Shown here: piece after piece, positions 1 through 6,315 of the stretch
Position numbering within the stretch: position 1 is the stretch's first letter
How the letters are laid out: each line of letters starts with the position of its first letter
Assembly (NCBI GenBank): GCA_035690905.1
Contig: DASSKA010000191.1
Location: 1-20,409 of the forward strand
Direction: 5' to 3'
Source: DASSKA01 sp035690905
GTDB lineage: Bacteria; Actinomycetota; Actinomycetes; Propionibacteriales; Nocardioidaceae
Length of the DNA stretch: 20,409 nucleotides
Position numbers and translations under genes: made by a program
Notes under the pieces: generated by a model
What the model was told of the DNA's origin: nothing
Database searches by the model: none
Seen by the model: only the letters and a program-made list of their open reading frames with translations

Positions 1-1
1 G

Positions 2-109
2 ACACCCGCAGCAACGAGCCCAGGAGGGGCGCCCGTCGTACCCCCGGACCGGGCGCCCGGCCCACATGCAGCCCGAGGACCCCGCCCCGGTATCGACGTC
101 CGGATCTGA
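2..109 (+). CDS. C-terminal tail of an upstream gene, possibly flagellar hook-length protein FliK (partial)
   Basis: The window opens inside or just after an upstream gene. One frame is open from base 2 to a TGA at 107-109 and gives a Pro/Ala/Gly-rich tail ending in GIDVRI. Such a flexible tail would suit FliK, and in Bacillus-type clusters fliK precedes flgD. The reading is uncertain. A second frame is open from base 1 to the TGA at 121-123, which would overlap the flgD ATG by an ATGA, an arrangement common in this cluster, and its third codon positions are more GC-rich. No conserved FliK core domain is visible, so the gene name rests on position only. Confidence 0.35.
   Translation, partial: TPAATSPGGAPVVPPDRAPGPHAARGPRPGIDVRI
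27..58 (+). repeat. 9-bp perfect inverted repeat upstream of flgD
   Basis: GGGCGCCCG (27-35) is matched by CGGGCGCCC (50-58) around a 14-nt loop. It could fold as a strong RNA hairpin about 60 nt before flgD. No T-run follows, and the region may still be coding for the upstream gene, so a terminator or attenuator role is only a possibility. Confidence 0.4.
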
Positions 110-119
110 AGGAGAGCAG

Positions 120-536
120 ATGACCGTACCCAGCGTGACCGGCAGCACCGGCACCAGCAGCACACCGACCGACACGAGCGGCGCTCTGTCCATGGACCAG
201 CTCGGCGGGGACACCTTCCTGAAGCTGATGGTCGCCCAGCTGCGCAACCAGGACCCGATGAACCCCACCGACTCCACCCAGTTCCTCGCGCAGACCGCGC
301 AGTTCACCACGGTGGAGAAGCTGACCACGATGGCCGCCCAGACCACGCAGGCGCTGACCCTGCAGCGGGACCTCGGTGCCGCCGGGATGGTCGGACGCAC
401 CGTCAGCTACACCGCCGCCGACGGCTCGCAGGCGCAGGGCGCCGTCGACTCCGTCCGCTTCACCGACGCCGGACCCGTGCTCGCGGTCGGCTCCGACGAA
501 GTACCCCTCGACAGCGTTCTCGGCGTCACCGCCTGA
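120..536 (+). CDS. flgD: Flagellar hook-capping protein FlgD
   Basis: FlgD is the scaffold that caps the growing hook and lets FlgE subunits assemble at its tip. The diagnostic FlgD N-terminal segment lies at about residues 30-60 (FLKLMVAQLRNQDPMNP followed by TQFLAQTAQFTTVEKL). The first 20 or so residues are Ser/Thr/Gly-rich, as usual for an exported flagellar substrate. The C-terminus is short, ending in a small beta-rich segment, so at 138 residues the protein is shorter than enterobacterial FlgD and lacks much of the Fn3/tudor-like C-terminal part. I chose the ATG at 120 because AAGGAG lies at 109-114. An in-frame ATG at 66 would add 18 residues but has no obvious ribosome site. flgE follows after 21 nt. 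Confidence 0.93.
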   Translation: MTVPSVTGSTGTSSTPTDTSGALSMDQLGGDTFLKLMVAQLRNQDPMNPTDSTQFLAQTAQFTTVEKLTTMAAQTTQALTLQRDLGAAGMVGRTVSYTAADGSQAQGAVDSVRFTDAGPVLAVGSDEVPLDSVLGVTA

Positions 537-557
537 TTTCCACCGAAAGGAACCACC

Positions 558-1424
558 ATGCTCCGCTCACTGTTCTCCGCGATCAGCGGCCTCCGGGCCA
601 ACCAGACCATGCTCGACGTCACCGGAAACAACATCGCCAACGCGAACACCGTCGGCTTCAAGGCCAGCGACGTGGTGTTCCAGGACACCCTGAGCCAGAT
701 GCTCAGCGGCGCCGGCGCTCCGACCGCCGGCCCGCCAGCCACCGGCGGCACCAACCCCATGCAGGTCGGGCTCGGGGTGCAGGTCGGTGCGATCACCACC
801 GACTTCAACCAGGGCTCCGCGGAGTCCACCGGCCGGCCGACGAACCTGATGATCTCCGGGGACGGGTTCTTCATGATCAAGCGCGGCATGAACGACCTCT
901 ACACCCGCGCCGGCGCGTTCGGCTTCGACAGCGCAGGGAACCTGGTGACGCCGGACGGCGACATCGTCGAGGGGTACCCCAGCGACGGCGCCGGCGGCAT
1001 TGCCAACGCGGATCCGACGAAGTTCGAGCCCATCAGCATCCCTGACATCGCCAACGAGAATGCCGCCAACCCGCTGACCTCTTACAGCATCGGCTCCGAC
1101 GGCGTGATCACCGGCGTGTACGCGGACGGCACCAAGAAGCCGCTTTACCAGATCGCGATGGCCGACTTCGCCAACCCGGCCGGTCTGGAGAAGGTCGGCG
1201 ACACCGCGTTCCGGGAGAGCACCAACTCCGGGACGCCGCAGTTCGGCGTCAGCGGGACCGGACGTCGCGGCAACCTGATCGCCGGCTCGCTGGAGGCCTC
1301 CAACGTGGACCTGGCCAAGGAGTTCACCAACCTGATCATCGCCCAGCGCGGGTTCCAGGCCACGTCCCGGGTGATCACCACCTCCGACCAGGTGCTGGAG
1401 GACCTGGTGAACCTCAAGCGGTAG
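558..1424 (+). CDS. flgE: Flagellar hook protein FlgE (short form)
   Basis: FlgE polymerises into the hook joining basal body and filament. The N-terminus (LRSLFSAISGLRANQTMLDV then GNNIANANTVGFK) is the rod/hook family signature. The C-terminal 45 residues (EASNVDLAKEFTNLIIAQRG, then QATSRVITTSDQVLEDLVNL) are the matching coiled-coil terminus that forms the D0 region. At 288 residues it is much shorter than enterobacterial FlgE and close to the Bacillus hook protein once called FlgG, so the outer variable domain is probably missing. The position directly after flgD supports FlgE rather than FlgG or FlgF. The start ATG is preceded by GAAAGGA at 545-551. A 327-nt gap follows, so this is probably the last gene of its transcription unit. 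Confidence 0.92.
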   Translation: MLRSLFSAISGLRANQTMLDVTGNNIANANTVGFKASDVVFQDTLSQMLSGAGAPTAGPPATGGTNPMQVGLGVQVGAITTDFNQGSAESTGRPTNLMISGDGFFMIKRGMNDLYTRAGAFGFDSAGNLVTPDGDIVEGYPSDGAGGIANADPTKFEPISIPDIANENAANPLTSYSIGSDGVITGVYADGTKKPLYQIAMADFANPAGLEKVGDTAFRESTNSGTPQFGVSGTGRRGNLIAGSLEASNVDLAKEFTNLIIAQRGFQATSRVITTSDQVLEDLVNLKR

Positions 1425-1488
1425 GGCCCCCGGTCCATCACGTCGTCGCGCCGGCCCCGTGCTGCATGATGGGCTCGCCTCACCGAAA

Positions 1489-1551
1489 GACAAAATGGAG
1501 TGCGTGGGTCGCCCCATCGGCGTGTCGACGTACCACTGGCTCCATTTTGTC
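1489..1551. repeat. AT-rich 12-bp perfect inverted repeat in the flgE-flbD gap
   Basis: GACAAAATGGAG (1489-1500) is the exact reverse complement of CTCCATTTTGTC (1540-1551), separated by 39 nt. The stem can continue inward after a 3-nt internal loop through GTGG (1504-1507) with CCAC (1533-1536), and GTCG (1508-1511) with CGAC (1526-1529). The AAAAT cores stand out in such GC-rich DNA. It could be a paired operator, a long RNA hairpin ending the flgE transcript, or a small mobile-repeat relic. The sequence does not decide which. Confidence 0.75.
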
Positions 1552-1602
1552 CGGCGGCGCAGAGGCGGGCACGCCGCTCAGCCCAGGGCCGACCCGGGCC
1601 GA

Positions 1603-1631
1603 GCTCTGCCCGGCCCCAGCCCGGGCAGAGC
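1603..1631 (+). terminator. GC-rich hairpin, possible terminator of the flgD-flgE transcript
   Basis: GCTCTGCCCGG (1603-1613) pairs perfectly with CCGGGCAGAGC (1621-1631) around a 7-nt loop. It lies 180 nt after the flgE stop and just upstream of the promoter-like site at 1645. There is no T-tract, as is common for actinobacterial hairpin terminators. The structure is certain; the role is inferred from position. Confidence 0.55.
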
Positions 1632-1644
1632 GGGCGGTGAACCG

Positions 1645-1670
1645 CTCAGGTCGCCGGGGATCCCGCCGAT
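1645..1670 (+). promoter_or_regulatory. Sigma-28/FliA-like promoter upstream of flbD-motA-motB-fliL
   Basis: CTCAGGTC (1645-1652), 12 nt, then GCCGAT (1665-1670). The same two boxes with identical spacing recur at 4181 and 9380, each before a flagellar gene. The -10-like GCCGAT and the 15-nt gap after a CTCA/TCAG -35 region match the layout of flagellar sigma-28 promoters (TAAA-N15-GCCGATAA in enterics). Transcription would start near 1678, leaving a leader of about 70 nt before flbD. Confidence 0.6.
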
Positions 1671-1751
1671 GACACAGGTACGGCCAAGGAAGGCCTGCCA
1701 GATCAACGACCCCGACGCGAAGACGGGTCGACTGCACAGGGACGGTGCGCG

Positions 1752-2054
1752 ATGGTCACGCTCACGAGGCTCACGGGTGCGCGCTTCGCGCTGAACCCGG
1801 ACCTGATCGAGCGCGTGGACCGCACCCCCGACACCATCATCACCCTGGTCGACGGCACGAAGTACCTCGTCAAGGAGACCCTCGACGAGGTGGTCGCGGC
1901 GATCCTGGACTACCGGGCCCAGGTGCTGGCCGCCGCGGGCTCCTTCGAGCGGGTCACCGAGACGCAGGTACGACGGGCGCGGCTGGCCGCCGTGCCGACC
2001 CCGGATGACCCCCCGGACGGTCCCGTCCTCCCCATGAGCCCGAGGCAGGGCTGA
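1752..2054 (+). CDS. flbD: FlbD/SwrD-family flagellar protein
   Basis: This is a small protein of the FlbD (SwrD, formerly YlzI) family; the Bacillus member is needed for full flagellar motor power. Residues 1-60 carry the family pattern: a start like VTLTRLTGARFALNPDLIE, then TPDTIITLVDGTKYLVKET and a DEVVAAIL helix. Family members are often only 60-70 residues. Here about 40 extra residues, Ala/Arg/Pro-rich, follow and look disordered. The ATG has a weak ribosome site (AGGGACG near 1738). The stop overlaps the motA start as TGATG, so the two are probably translationally coupled. The location next to motAB fits a role in stator function. It is not the Caulobacter FlbD, which is an unrelated sigma-54 activator. 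Confidence 0.85.
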   Translation: MVTLTRLTGARFALNPDLIERVDRTPDTIITLVDGTKYLVKETLDEVVAAILDYRAQVLAAAGSFERVTETQVRRARLAAVPTPDDPPDGPVLPMSPRQG

Positions 2055-2827
2055 TGGACCGCGCGACGCAGCTCGGCATCGGCCTCGGCCTCGCGGTGAT
2101 CATCGGCGCCAACGTGATGGAGGGTGGCCACCCGACGTCGCTGCTGATCGTGCCCGCGATGATCCTCGTCCTCGGCGGCACGATCTGCGCCGCGGTCGCC
2201 GGCGGCACGATGGCCGACGCCAAGAACGCGGTCCGGTCGCTGAAGCGGGCGCTGACCTGGAAACCGGTCTCACCGGCAGAGCTGGTGCCGGTGGTGGTCA
2301 AGCTCGCCGACAAGGCCCGCCGGGAAGGGCTGCTCACCCTGGAGGAGACCGCCAACGAGGTCGGCGACGAGTTCCTGAGCAAGGCCATCGGGCTGGCCGT
2401 GGACGGCACGGACCCCGAGGAGCTGCGCGAGATCCTCGAGGCGGAGCTCTACGCCAAGAAGGCCGCGGACAAGCAGTCGGCGAAGTTCTTCAATGACATG
2501 GGCGGCTACGCCCCCACCATCGGGATCATCGGCACGGTGATGGGGCTGGTGCACGTCCTGGAGAACCTGTCCCAGCCGGACCTGCTCGGGCACCTGATCG
2601 CCGGCGCGTTCGTGGCCACCCTGTGGGGCGTGATGACCGCCAACCTGGTCTGGCTGCCGATCGGCAACCGGCTGCACCGGCTCGGTGAGCTGGAGGCCGC
2701 CCGGATGGAGCTGGTCATCGAGGGCGTGCTCGCCGTGCAGGCCGGGTCCAACCCACGGGTGGTGGCCCAGCGGCTGCGCTCGCTGCTGCCCGCGGCGGAC
2801 CGCGAGGCCGAGGCGAAGGCAGCCTGA
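2054..2827 (+). CDS. motA: Flagellar motor stator protein MotA
   Basis: MotA forms, with MotB, the proton (or sodium) channel that drives rotation. The 257-residue protein shows four hydrophobic segments: about 5-23 and 31-52, then a large cytoplasmic loop, then about 150-175 and 180-202. The loop contains ARREGLLTLEE, which includes the charged Arg and Glu used to push on FliG. The conserved channel prolines are visible as Pro154 in GYAPTIGIIGTVMGL and Pro202 in VWLPIGNRL. The gene begins in the flbD stop (TGATG) and ends in the motB start (TGATG), so the three are tightly coupled. The C-terminus is Ala/Glu-rich and unremarkable. Confidence 0.95.
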   Translation: MDRATQLGIGLGLAVIIGANVMEGGHPTSLLIVPAMILVLGGTICAAVAGGTMADAKNAVRSLKRALTWKPVSPAELVPVVVKLADKARREGLLTLEETANEVGDEFLSKAIGLAVDGTDPEELREILEAELYAKKAADKQSAKFFNDMGGYAPTIGIIGTVMGLVHVLENLSQPDLLGHLIAGAFVATLWGVMTANLVWLPIGNRLHRLGELEAARMELVIEGVLAVQAGSNPRVVAQRLRSLLPAADREAEAKAA

Positions 2828-3714
2828 TGCCGGCCCGGAGGAGGCGCGCCGAGGCGGAGGAGCCGCACGTCAGCCACGAGCGCTGGCTGATCACCTACGC
2901 CGACATGATCACCCTGCTGATGGTGCTGTTCATCGTGCTGTTCGCGATCAGCCAGGTGGACCAGAAACGCTTCGACATGCTCAAGAACGGCATGGCGGCG
3001 GCCTTCGGGCAGACCGCGTCGCCGTTCCAGGGAACCCAGCAGGTGATGCCGGCGTCCGGGGATCCGATGACCCCGGTTCTGCCCGAGACCGGCGCGCAGC
3101 CCGAGCAGGTGCGGCTGTCCCAGCCCGCGGCGAGCGCCACCTCCGCCGTCCAGCACAGCTCGGCGGTCGCCGAGGCGCAGCGCGAGGTGCAGAACCTGAG
3201 CCGGCTGCGGCACCAGATCGCGCACCGGCTCGCGCAGAGCGGCTACCGCGACGACGTCACCATGCGCATCGACGAGAGCGGCCTGCGGATCAGCCTGGTG
3301 TCCCGGCACATCGTCTTCGACGCCAACCTGGCGGTGCTCACCCCGCGTGGCGCCCGGGTGCTCGACGTGCTGGCGCCGGTGCTGCGCCGGCTGCCGAACC
3401 AGATCGAGATCGACGGACACACCAACCAGGTCAAGGTGAAACCAAAGTTCTACCCCACTGACTGGGAGCTGTCCGCGGCCCGCGCGGTCACCGTGCTGCG
3501 GTACCTCGACGAGCAGGGGCAGGTGCCCGGCGCGCGTCTGGACGCGGTCGCCTACGGGCACGAGCGGCCGCTGATCGACCCGAGCAAGCCCACCGCGATG
3601 GCGATGAACAAGCGCGTCGACATCGTGGTGCTCTCCAGCGCATCCGAGGACGCCCGGAAGCTGTTCCGGGAGGTCATGGGCAGCAACCGACCCGAAGGGA
3701 GGCACACCAGATGA
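2827..3714 (+). CDS. motB: Flagellar motor stator protein MotB
   Basis: MotB anchors the stator to peptidoglycan and supplies the ion-binding aspartate. An Arg-rich cytoplasmic N-terminus leads to a single membrane helix (WLITYADMITLLMVLFIVLF, about residues 20-40), in which Asp26 is the expected proton carrier. A linker of about 120 residues follows. The OmpA-like peptidoglycan-binding domain covers about residues 150-285, with IDGHTN and WELSAARAVTVLRYL. The family's usual GHTD is GHTN here. The start overlaps the motA stop, and the stop overlaps the fliL ATG (ATGA at 3711-3714). The length of 295 residues is normal. Confidence 0.95.
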   Translation: MPARRRRAEAEEPHVSHERWLITYADMITLLMVLFIVLFAISQVDQKRFDMLKNGMAAAFGQTASPFQGTQQVMPASGDPMTPVLPETGAQPEQVRLSQPAASATSAVQHSSAVAEAQREVQNLSRLRHQIAHRLAQSGYRDDVTMRIDESGLRISLVSRHIVFDANLAVLTPRGARVLDVLAPVLRRLPNQIEIDGHTNQVKVKPKFYPTDWELSAARAVTVLRYLDEQGQVPGARLDAVAYGHERPLIDPSKPTAMAMNKRVDIVVLSSASEDARKLFREVMGSNRPEGRHTR

Positions 3715-4148
3715 GCGTCGTCGACATCGCCGCGCCGGAGACCGAGGAGGTCGAGGAGAAGCGGGGGCGCAAGAAGCTGGTGGTGGTCGTGCTGCTAGTG
3801 ATCGCGGTGGCGGCGGCGGCCGGCTGGTGGTTCGTCCTCAAGCCGGCCGCCCCGTCCCGTCCCCAGCCGGGCGCGGTGCTCAAGCTCGACGCGATCCAGG
3901 TGAACCTGGCCGACGGGCACTACCTGCGCATCGGTATCGCGCTGCAGGCCAGCAAGGGCGCACCGACCGACCTGGACGGCAGCAAGGCGCTGGACGCCAC
4001 CATCGAGCTGTTCACCGGCCAGCAGATGGACAAGCTGGCGGTCCGGTCCTACCGACACCGGCTCAAGGGCGAGCTCGTGCATCGGCTGGACACGCTGTAC
4101 GACGGGGAGGTGATCGGGGTCTACTTCACCGACTTCGTCACCCAGTAG
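3711..4148 (+). CDS. fliL: Flagellar basal-body-associated protein FliL
   Basis: FliL surrounds and supports the MotAB stator. The 145-residue protein has an acidic then basic cytoplasmic N-terminus, one membrane helix at about residues 23-43 (LVVVVLLVIAVAAAAGWWFV), a Pro-rich linker and an extracytoplasmic FliL domain. That domain includes LDAIQVNLADGHYLRIGIAL and ends with an IGVYFTDFVTQ-like strand, the typical terminus. It is coupled to motB by a 4-nt overlap. It is the last gene before a 68-nt gap holding a hairpin and the second flagellar promoter-like site, so it probably closes the flbD-motA-motB-fliL unit. Confidence 0.92.
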   Translation: MSVVDIAAPETEEVEEKRGRKKLVVVVLLVIAVAAAAGWWFVLKPAAPSRPQPGAVLKLDAIQVNLADGHYLRIGIALQASKGAPTDLDGSKALDATIELFTGQQMDKLAVRSYRHRLKGELVHRLDTLYDGEVIGVYFTDFVTQ

Positions 4149-4163
4149 CACCGGCTTCACCAA

Positions 4164-4189
4164 CCACCTGAGGCGTTCTGCTCAGGTGG
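4164..4189 (+). terminator. Hairpin after fliL whose right arm is the next promoter's -35 region
   Basis: CCACCTGAG (4164-4172) pairs perfectly with CTCAGGTGG (4181-4189) around an 8-nt loop, 16 nt after the fliL stop. Position suggests a terminator for the flbD-fliL transcript. The right arm contains CTCAGGTG, the -35-like box of the promoter at 4181, so one sequence may serve both purposes. No T-run is present. Confidence 0.5.
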
Positions 4190-4210
4190 CGACCCGTCAC
4201 GCCGATAGGA
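4181..4210 (+). promoter_or_regulatory. Sigma-28/FliA-like promoter immediately upstream of fliM
   Basis: CTCAGGTG (4181-4188), 12 nt, then GCCGATAGGA (4201-4210). Both boxes and the spacing are identical to the site at 9380 and nearly so to that at 1645. The start point predicted from the -10 box would be about 4215, almost on the fliM GTG at 4217, so the fliM message may be nearly leaderless. Confidence 0.6.
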
Positions 4211-4216
4211 CACGGC

Positions 4217-5179
4217 GTGACGGTCTCTTCGCGCGCTCCGCAACCCCGGGTGGTGACCCCACCACCACGGGAGCGGAAGCGTCGCGGCCGGGGCGCCGTC
4301 ACGCCGTACGACTTCCGGCACCCCGTCAAGCTGTCGCGGGAGAACTCGCGGCTGCTCCAGATCGCCTTCGAGACCTTCGCCCGCCAGGCGTCCATCGTGA
4401 TGACCTCGGCGCTGCGCTCGGTGTGCCAGGTGGACCTGGTGTCGGTGGAGCAGCAGACCTACATCGAGTACGTCGAGCTGCTCGGTGAGGCCACGCACAT
4501 GACGGTGTTCTCCGTCGAGCCCGTGCAGCAGTCGGCCGTGCTGGAGATGCCGCTGACCGTGACCATGCGCTGCCTGGACCACCTGCTGGGCGGGCCGGGT
4601 CCCGCGGAGCAGCCCGAGCGGCCGCTCAGCGACCTGGAGGCCGCGGTCGTGACCGGGCTCTACGAGCGGCTGGTCGCCGAGGTGAAGTACGCGTTCTCGT
4701 CGCTGGTGGTGCTCGAGCCGAAGGTGCTCGGCGCGGAGTACAGCCCCCAGCTCGCCCAGGTCGCCAACGCCTCGGACGCGATGATCGTGGCCCGGTTCAC
4801 GCTCCGCGAGGGCGACACCGAGGACCGGATGACGGTGTGCATGTCGTTCACCGGGCTGCTGCCGTTCCTGTCGGCCGCCGGCTCCGGCGGACCGGCGAGC
4901 GAGCGCGAGCGGCGGGCCCGTCAGGAGGCCTCCGAACGGCTGGCGCAGGGCTTCCAGGAGGTCCCGGTCGAGGTGACGGTGCGGTTCCGCGGCACCGTCG
5001 CGGACCCCCTGGAGCTGTCCCGGCTCCGGGTCGGTGACGTCGTGCGGCTCACCCACCCGGCACAGGCGCCGCTCGACGTCACCGCCGCCGACGTCGTCTT
5101 CGCCCACGCCACCCCCGGCAGCCAGGGCCGGCGGCTCGCCGCCCTCGTCGTGGCTCCACCTACCCAGGAGAGCAGATGA
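4217..5179 (+). CDS. fliM: Flagellar motor switch protein FliM, lacking the usual CheY-binding N-terminus
   Basis: FliM is the middle part of the C-ring and links FliG to FliN. After a basic, Pro-rich N-terminus the FliM core starts at about residue 33 (YDFRHPVKLSRENSRLLQIA). The GGXG motif that contacts FliG is GGPG at 125-128. A C-terminal SpoA (FliN-like) domain spans about residues 250-315. At 320 residues it is near normal size. The family's N-terminal LSQDEIDALL-type CheY-P-binding helix is absent, and the frame upstream of the GTG, open only back to a TGA at 4169-4171, does not encode it either. The GTG start at 4217 is the only sensible one. The stop overlaps the fliN ATG (ATGA). Confidence 0.94.
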   Translation: MTVSSRAPQPRVVTPPPRERKRRGRGAVTPYDFRHPVKLSRENSRLLQIAFETFARQASIVMTSALRSVCQVDLVSVEQQTYIEYVELLGEATHMTVFSVEPVQQSAVLEMPLTVTMRCLDHLLGGPGPAEQPERPLSDLEAAVVTGLYERLVAEVKYAFSSLVVLEPKVLGAEYSPQLAQVANASDAMIVARFTLREGDTEDRMTVCMSFTGLLPFLSAAGSGGPASERERRARQEASERLAQGFQEVPVEVTVRFRGTVADPLELSRLRVGDVVRLTHPAQAPLDVTAADVVFAHATPGSQGRRLAALVVAPPTQESR

Positions 5180-5904
5180 CCACCTCCCCGTCCGTGCCGC
5201 TGGCCACCATCGACGTCGACCAGCTGACCCGCGCCGCCGAGGCGGTCGCGCCGCTGCTGCCGTCGGGGGAGCCGGCCACGCCCGGCGTACCCGTGCCCAC
5301 CGGTGCGGTGTCCGCCGCGGACTGGGCGGCGGCCGCGGTGGCCACTGCGGACCAGCAGCCCGGCTCGCTGGTCGGGATCCTGGTCAAGGCCGACCTGGCC
5401 GACGCGCTCGCCGAGGCACCGTCCGGCAAGCTCGACGTGGGCGCGGCCCTGCAGCCGGCCCTGGACGCGGCCGCCGCCGCGCTCGGGCTGAGCGTGGGCG
5501 CCGGGCAGACCCTGGTCGCCGACGAGATGGCCGGCGCGCTGACCGCGGCCACCCACGCGGTGCCGATGCTGGCCGCTGGTGTCCCGGACGCGATGCTGTT
5601 CGCGGTGGCGGATCCGCGCACCGTCCCTGCCGCTGGGTACGCCGCGCAGCCGGGCCCGGCCCGCGGCGTGGAGCTGCTGCACGGGGTCTCCATGGAGGTC
5701 ACCGTCGAGCTCGGCCGGACCCGGCTCTCGGTGCGCGAGCTGCTGGCCCTCTCACCCGGCGACGTGCTGGAGCTGGACCGGGCCGCGGGCAGCCCCGCGG
5801 ACCTGCTGGTCAACGGCCGGCTGATCGCCCGCGGCGAGGTGGTCGTCGTGGACGAGGACTTCGCGCTGCGGGTCACCGAGATCGTTCCCGCCCCCGCGGG
5901 CTGA
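5176..5904 (+). CDS. fliN: Flagellar motor switch protein FliN (long, FliY-like layout)
   Basis: The C-terminal SpoA domain at about residues 164-238 (VELLHGVSMEVTVELG, LSVRELLALSPGDVLELD, NGRLIARGEVVVVDEDFALR) is clearly FliN. It forms the lower C-ring and docks export cargo. The protein is 242 residues, while enterobacterial FliN is about 137. The extra 160 or so residues are Ala-rich and fold-like (LVGILVKADLADALAEA, DVGAALQPALDAAAAALG). This resembles the layout of Bacillus FliY, in which a CheC-like domain precedes SpoA, but I see no clear CheC phosphatase signature. The gene overlaps the fliM stop by 4 nt and is followed 3 nt later by fliO. No cheY lies here, unlike in Bacillus. Confidence 0.9.
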   Translation: MTTSPSVPLATIDVDQLTRAAEAVAPLLPSGEPATPGVPVPTGAVSAADWAAAAVATADQQPGSLVGILVKADLADALAEAPSGKLDVGAALQPALDAAAAALGLSVGAGQTLVADEMAGALTAATHAVPMLAAGVPDAMLFAVADPRTVPAAGYAAQPGPARGVELLHGVSMEVTVELGRTRLSVRELLALSPGDVLELDRAAGSPADLLVNGRLIARGEVVVVDEDFALRVTEIVPAPAG

Positions 5905-5907
5905 ACC

Positions 5908-6315
5908 GTGCTGGGACTGCTGCTGCGGGTGGTGCTGTCCCTCGCCGTCGTCTTGGGGATCTTGTGGTTCGTCGCCAACAAGGCCGGCCGCCGGAGCGGC
6001 GGCAGGACCCGGTTGATGCGGGTGGCCGGACGGCAGGCGCTGAGCCGGACCGCGTCGGTGGCCGTCGTCGAGGTGGCCGACCGGGTGCTGGTGCTGGGTG
6101 TCAGCGACGCCGGGGTGCGGCTGCTCACCGAGCTCGACCCGGAGCAGCTCGCCGAGCCGGAGGTCGCCTCGCCGGCGCCGGCGCTCACCGAGCTGCCGGG
6201 GTCGGCGTTGGCCGGGTCGCTGCTGGCCGGGTCGGTGCTGTCTCCGGTCACCTGGAAGCAGGCGTGGGCAGCGGCCACGGGGCGTCGCGCGGTGCAGGTT
6301 TCGGCCGATGAGTGA
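5908..6315 (+). CDS. fliO: Flagellar biosynthesis protein FliO
   Basis: FliO (FliZ in Bacillus) is a small membrane protein that helps assemble the FliP ring of the export gate. One membrane helix near the N-terminus (LGLLLRVVLSLAVVLGILWF, residues 2-21) is followed by a FliO-type cytoplasmic domain: a basic RRSGGRTRLMRVAGRQALS stretch, then beta strands with SVAVVEVADRVLVLGVSDAG. The tail is Ala/Pro-rich and lacks known motifs. The start is a GTG 3 nt after the fliN stop. The order fliN-fliO-fliP-fliQ-fliR is standard and supports the call despite weak family conservation. The end overlaps the likely fliP ATG at 6308. Confidence 0.82.
   Translation: MLGLLLRVVLSLAVVLGILWFVANKAGRRSGGRTRLMRVAGRQALSRTASVAVVEVADRVLVLGVSDAGVRLLTELDPEQLAEPEVASPAPALTELPGSALAGSLLAGSVLSPVTWKQAWAAATGRRAVQVSADE

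Noticed and set aside
1459..1794. Open frame in the flgE-flbD gap
   Set aside because: It runs across two hairpins and the promoter-like site into flbD in another frame, is Arg-rich and has no ribosome site.
6304..6310. GCCGATG before fliP as another flagellar promoter
   Set aside because: No CTCAGG-like box at the required distance upstream; it lies in the end of fliO within a tightly packed operon.
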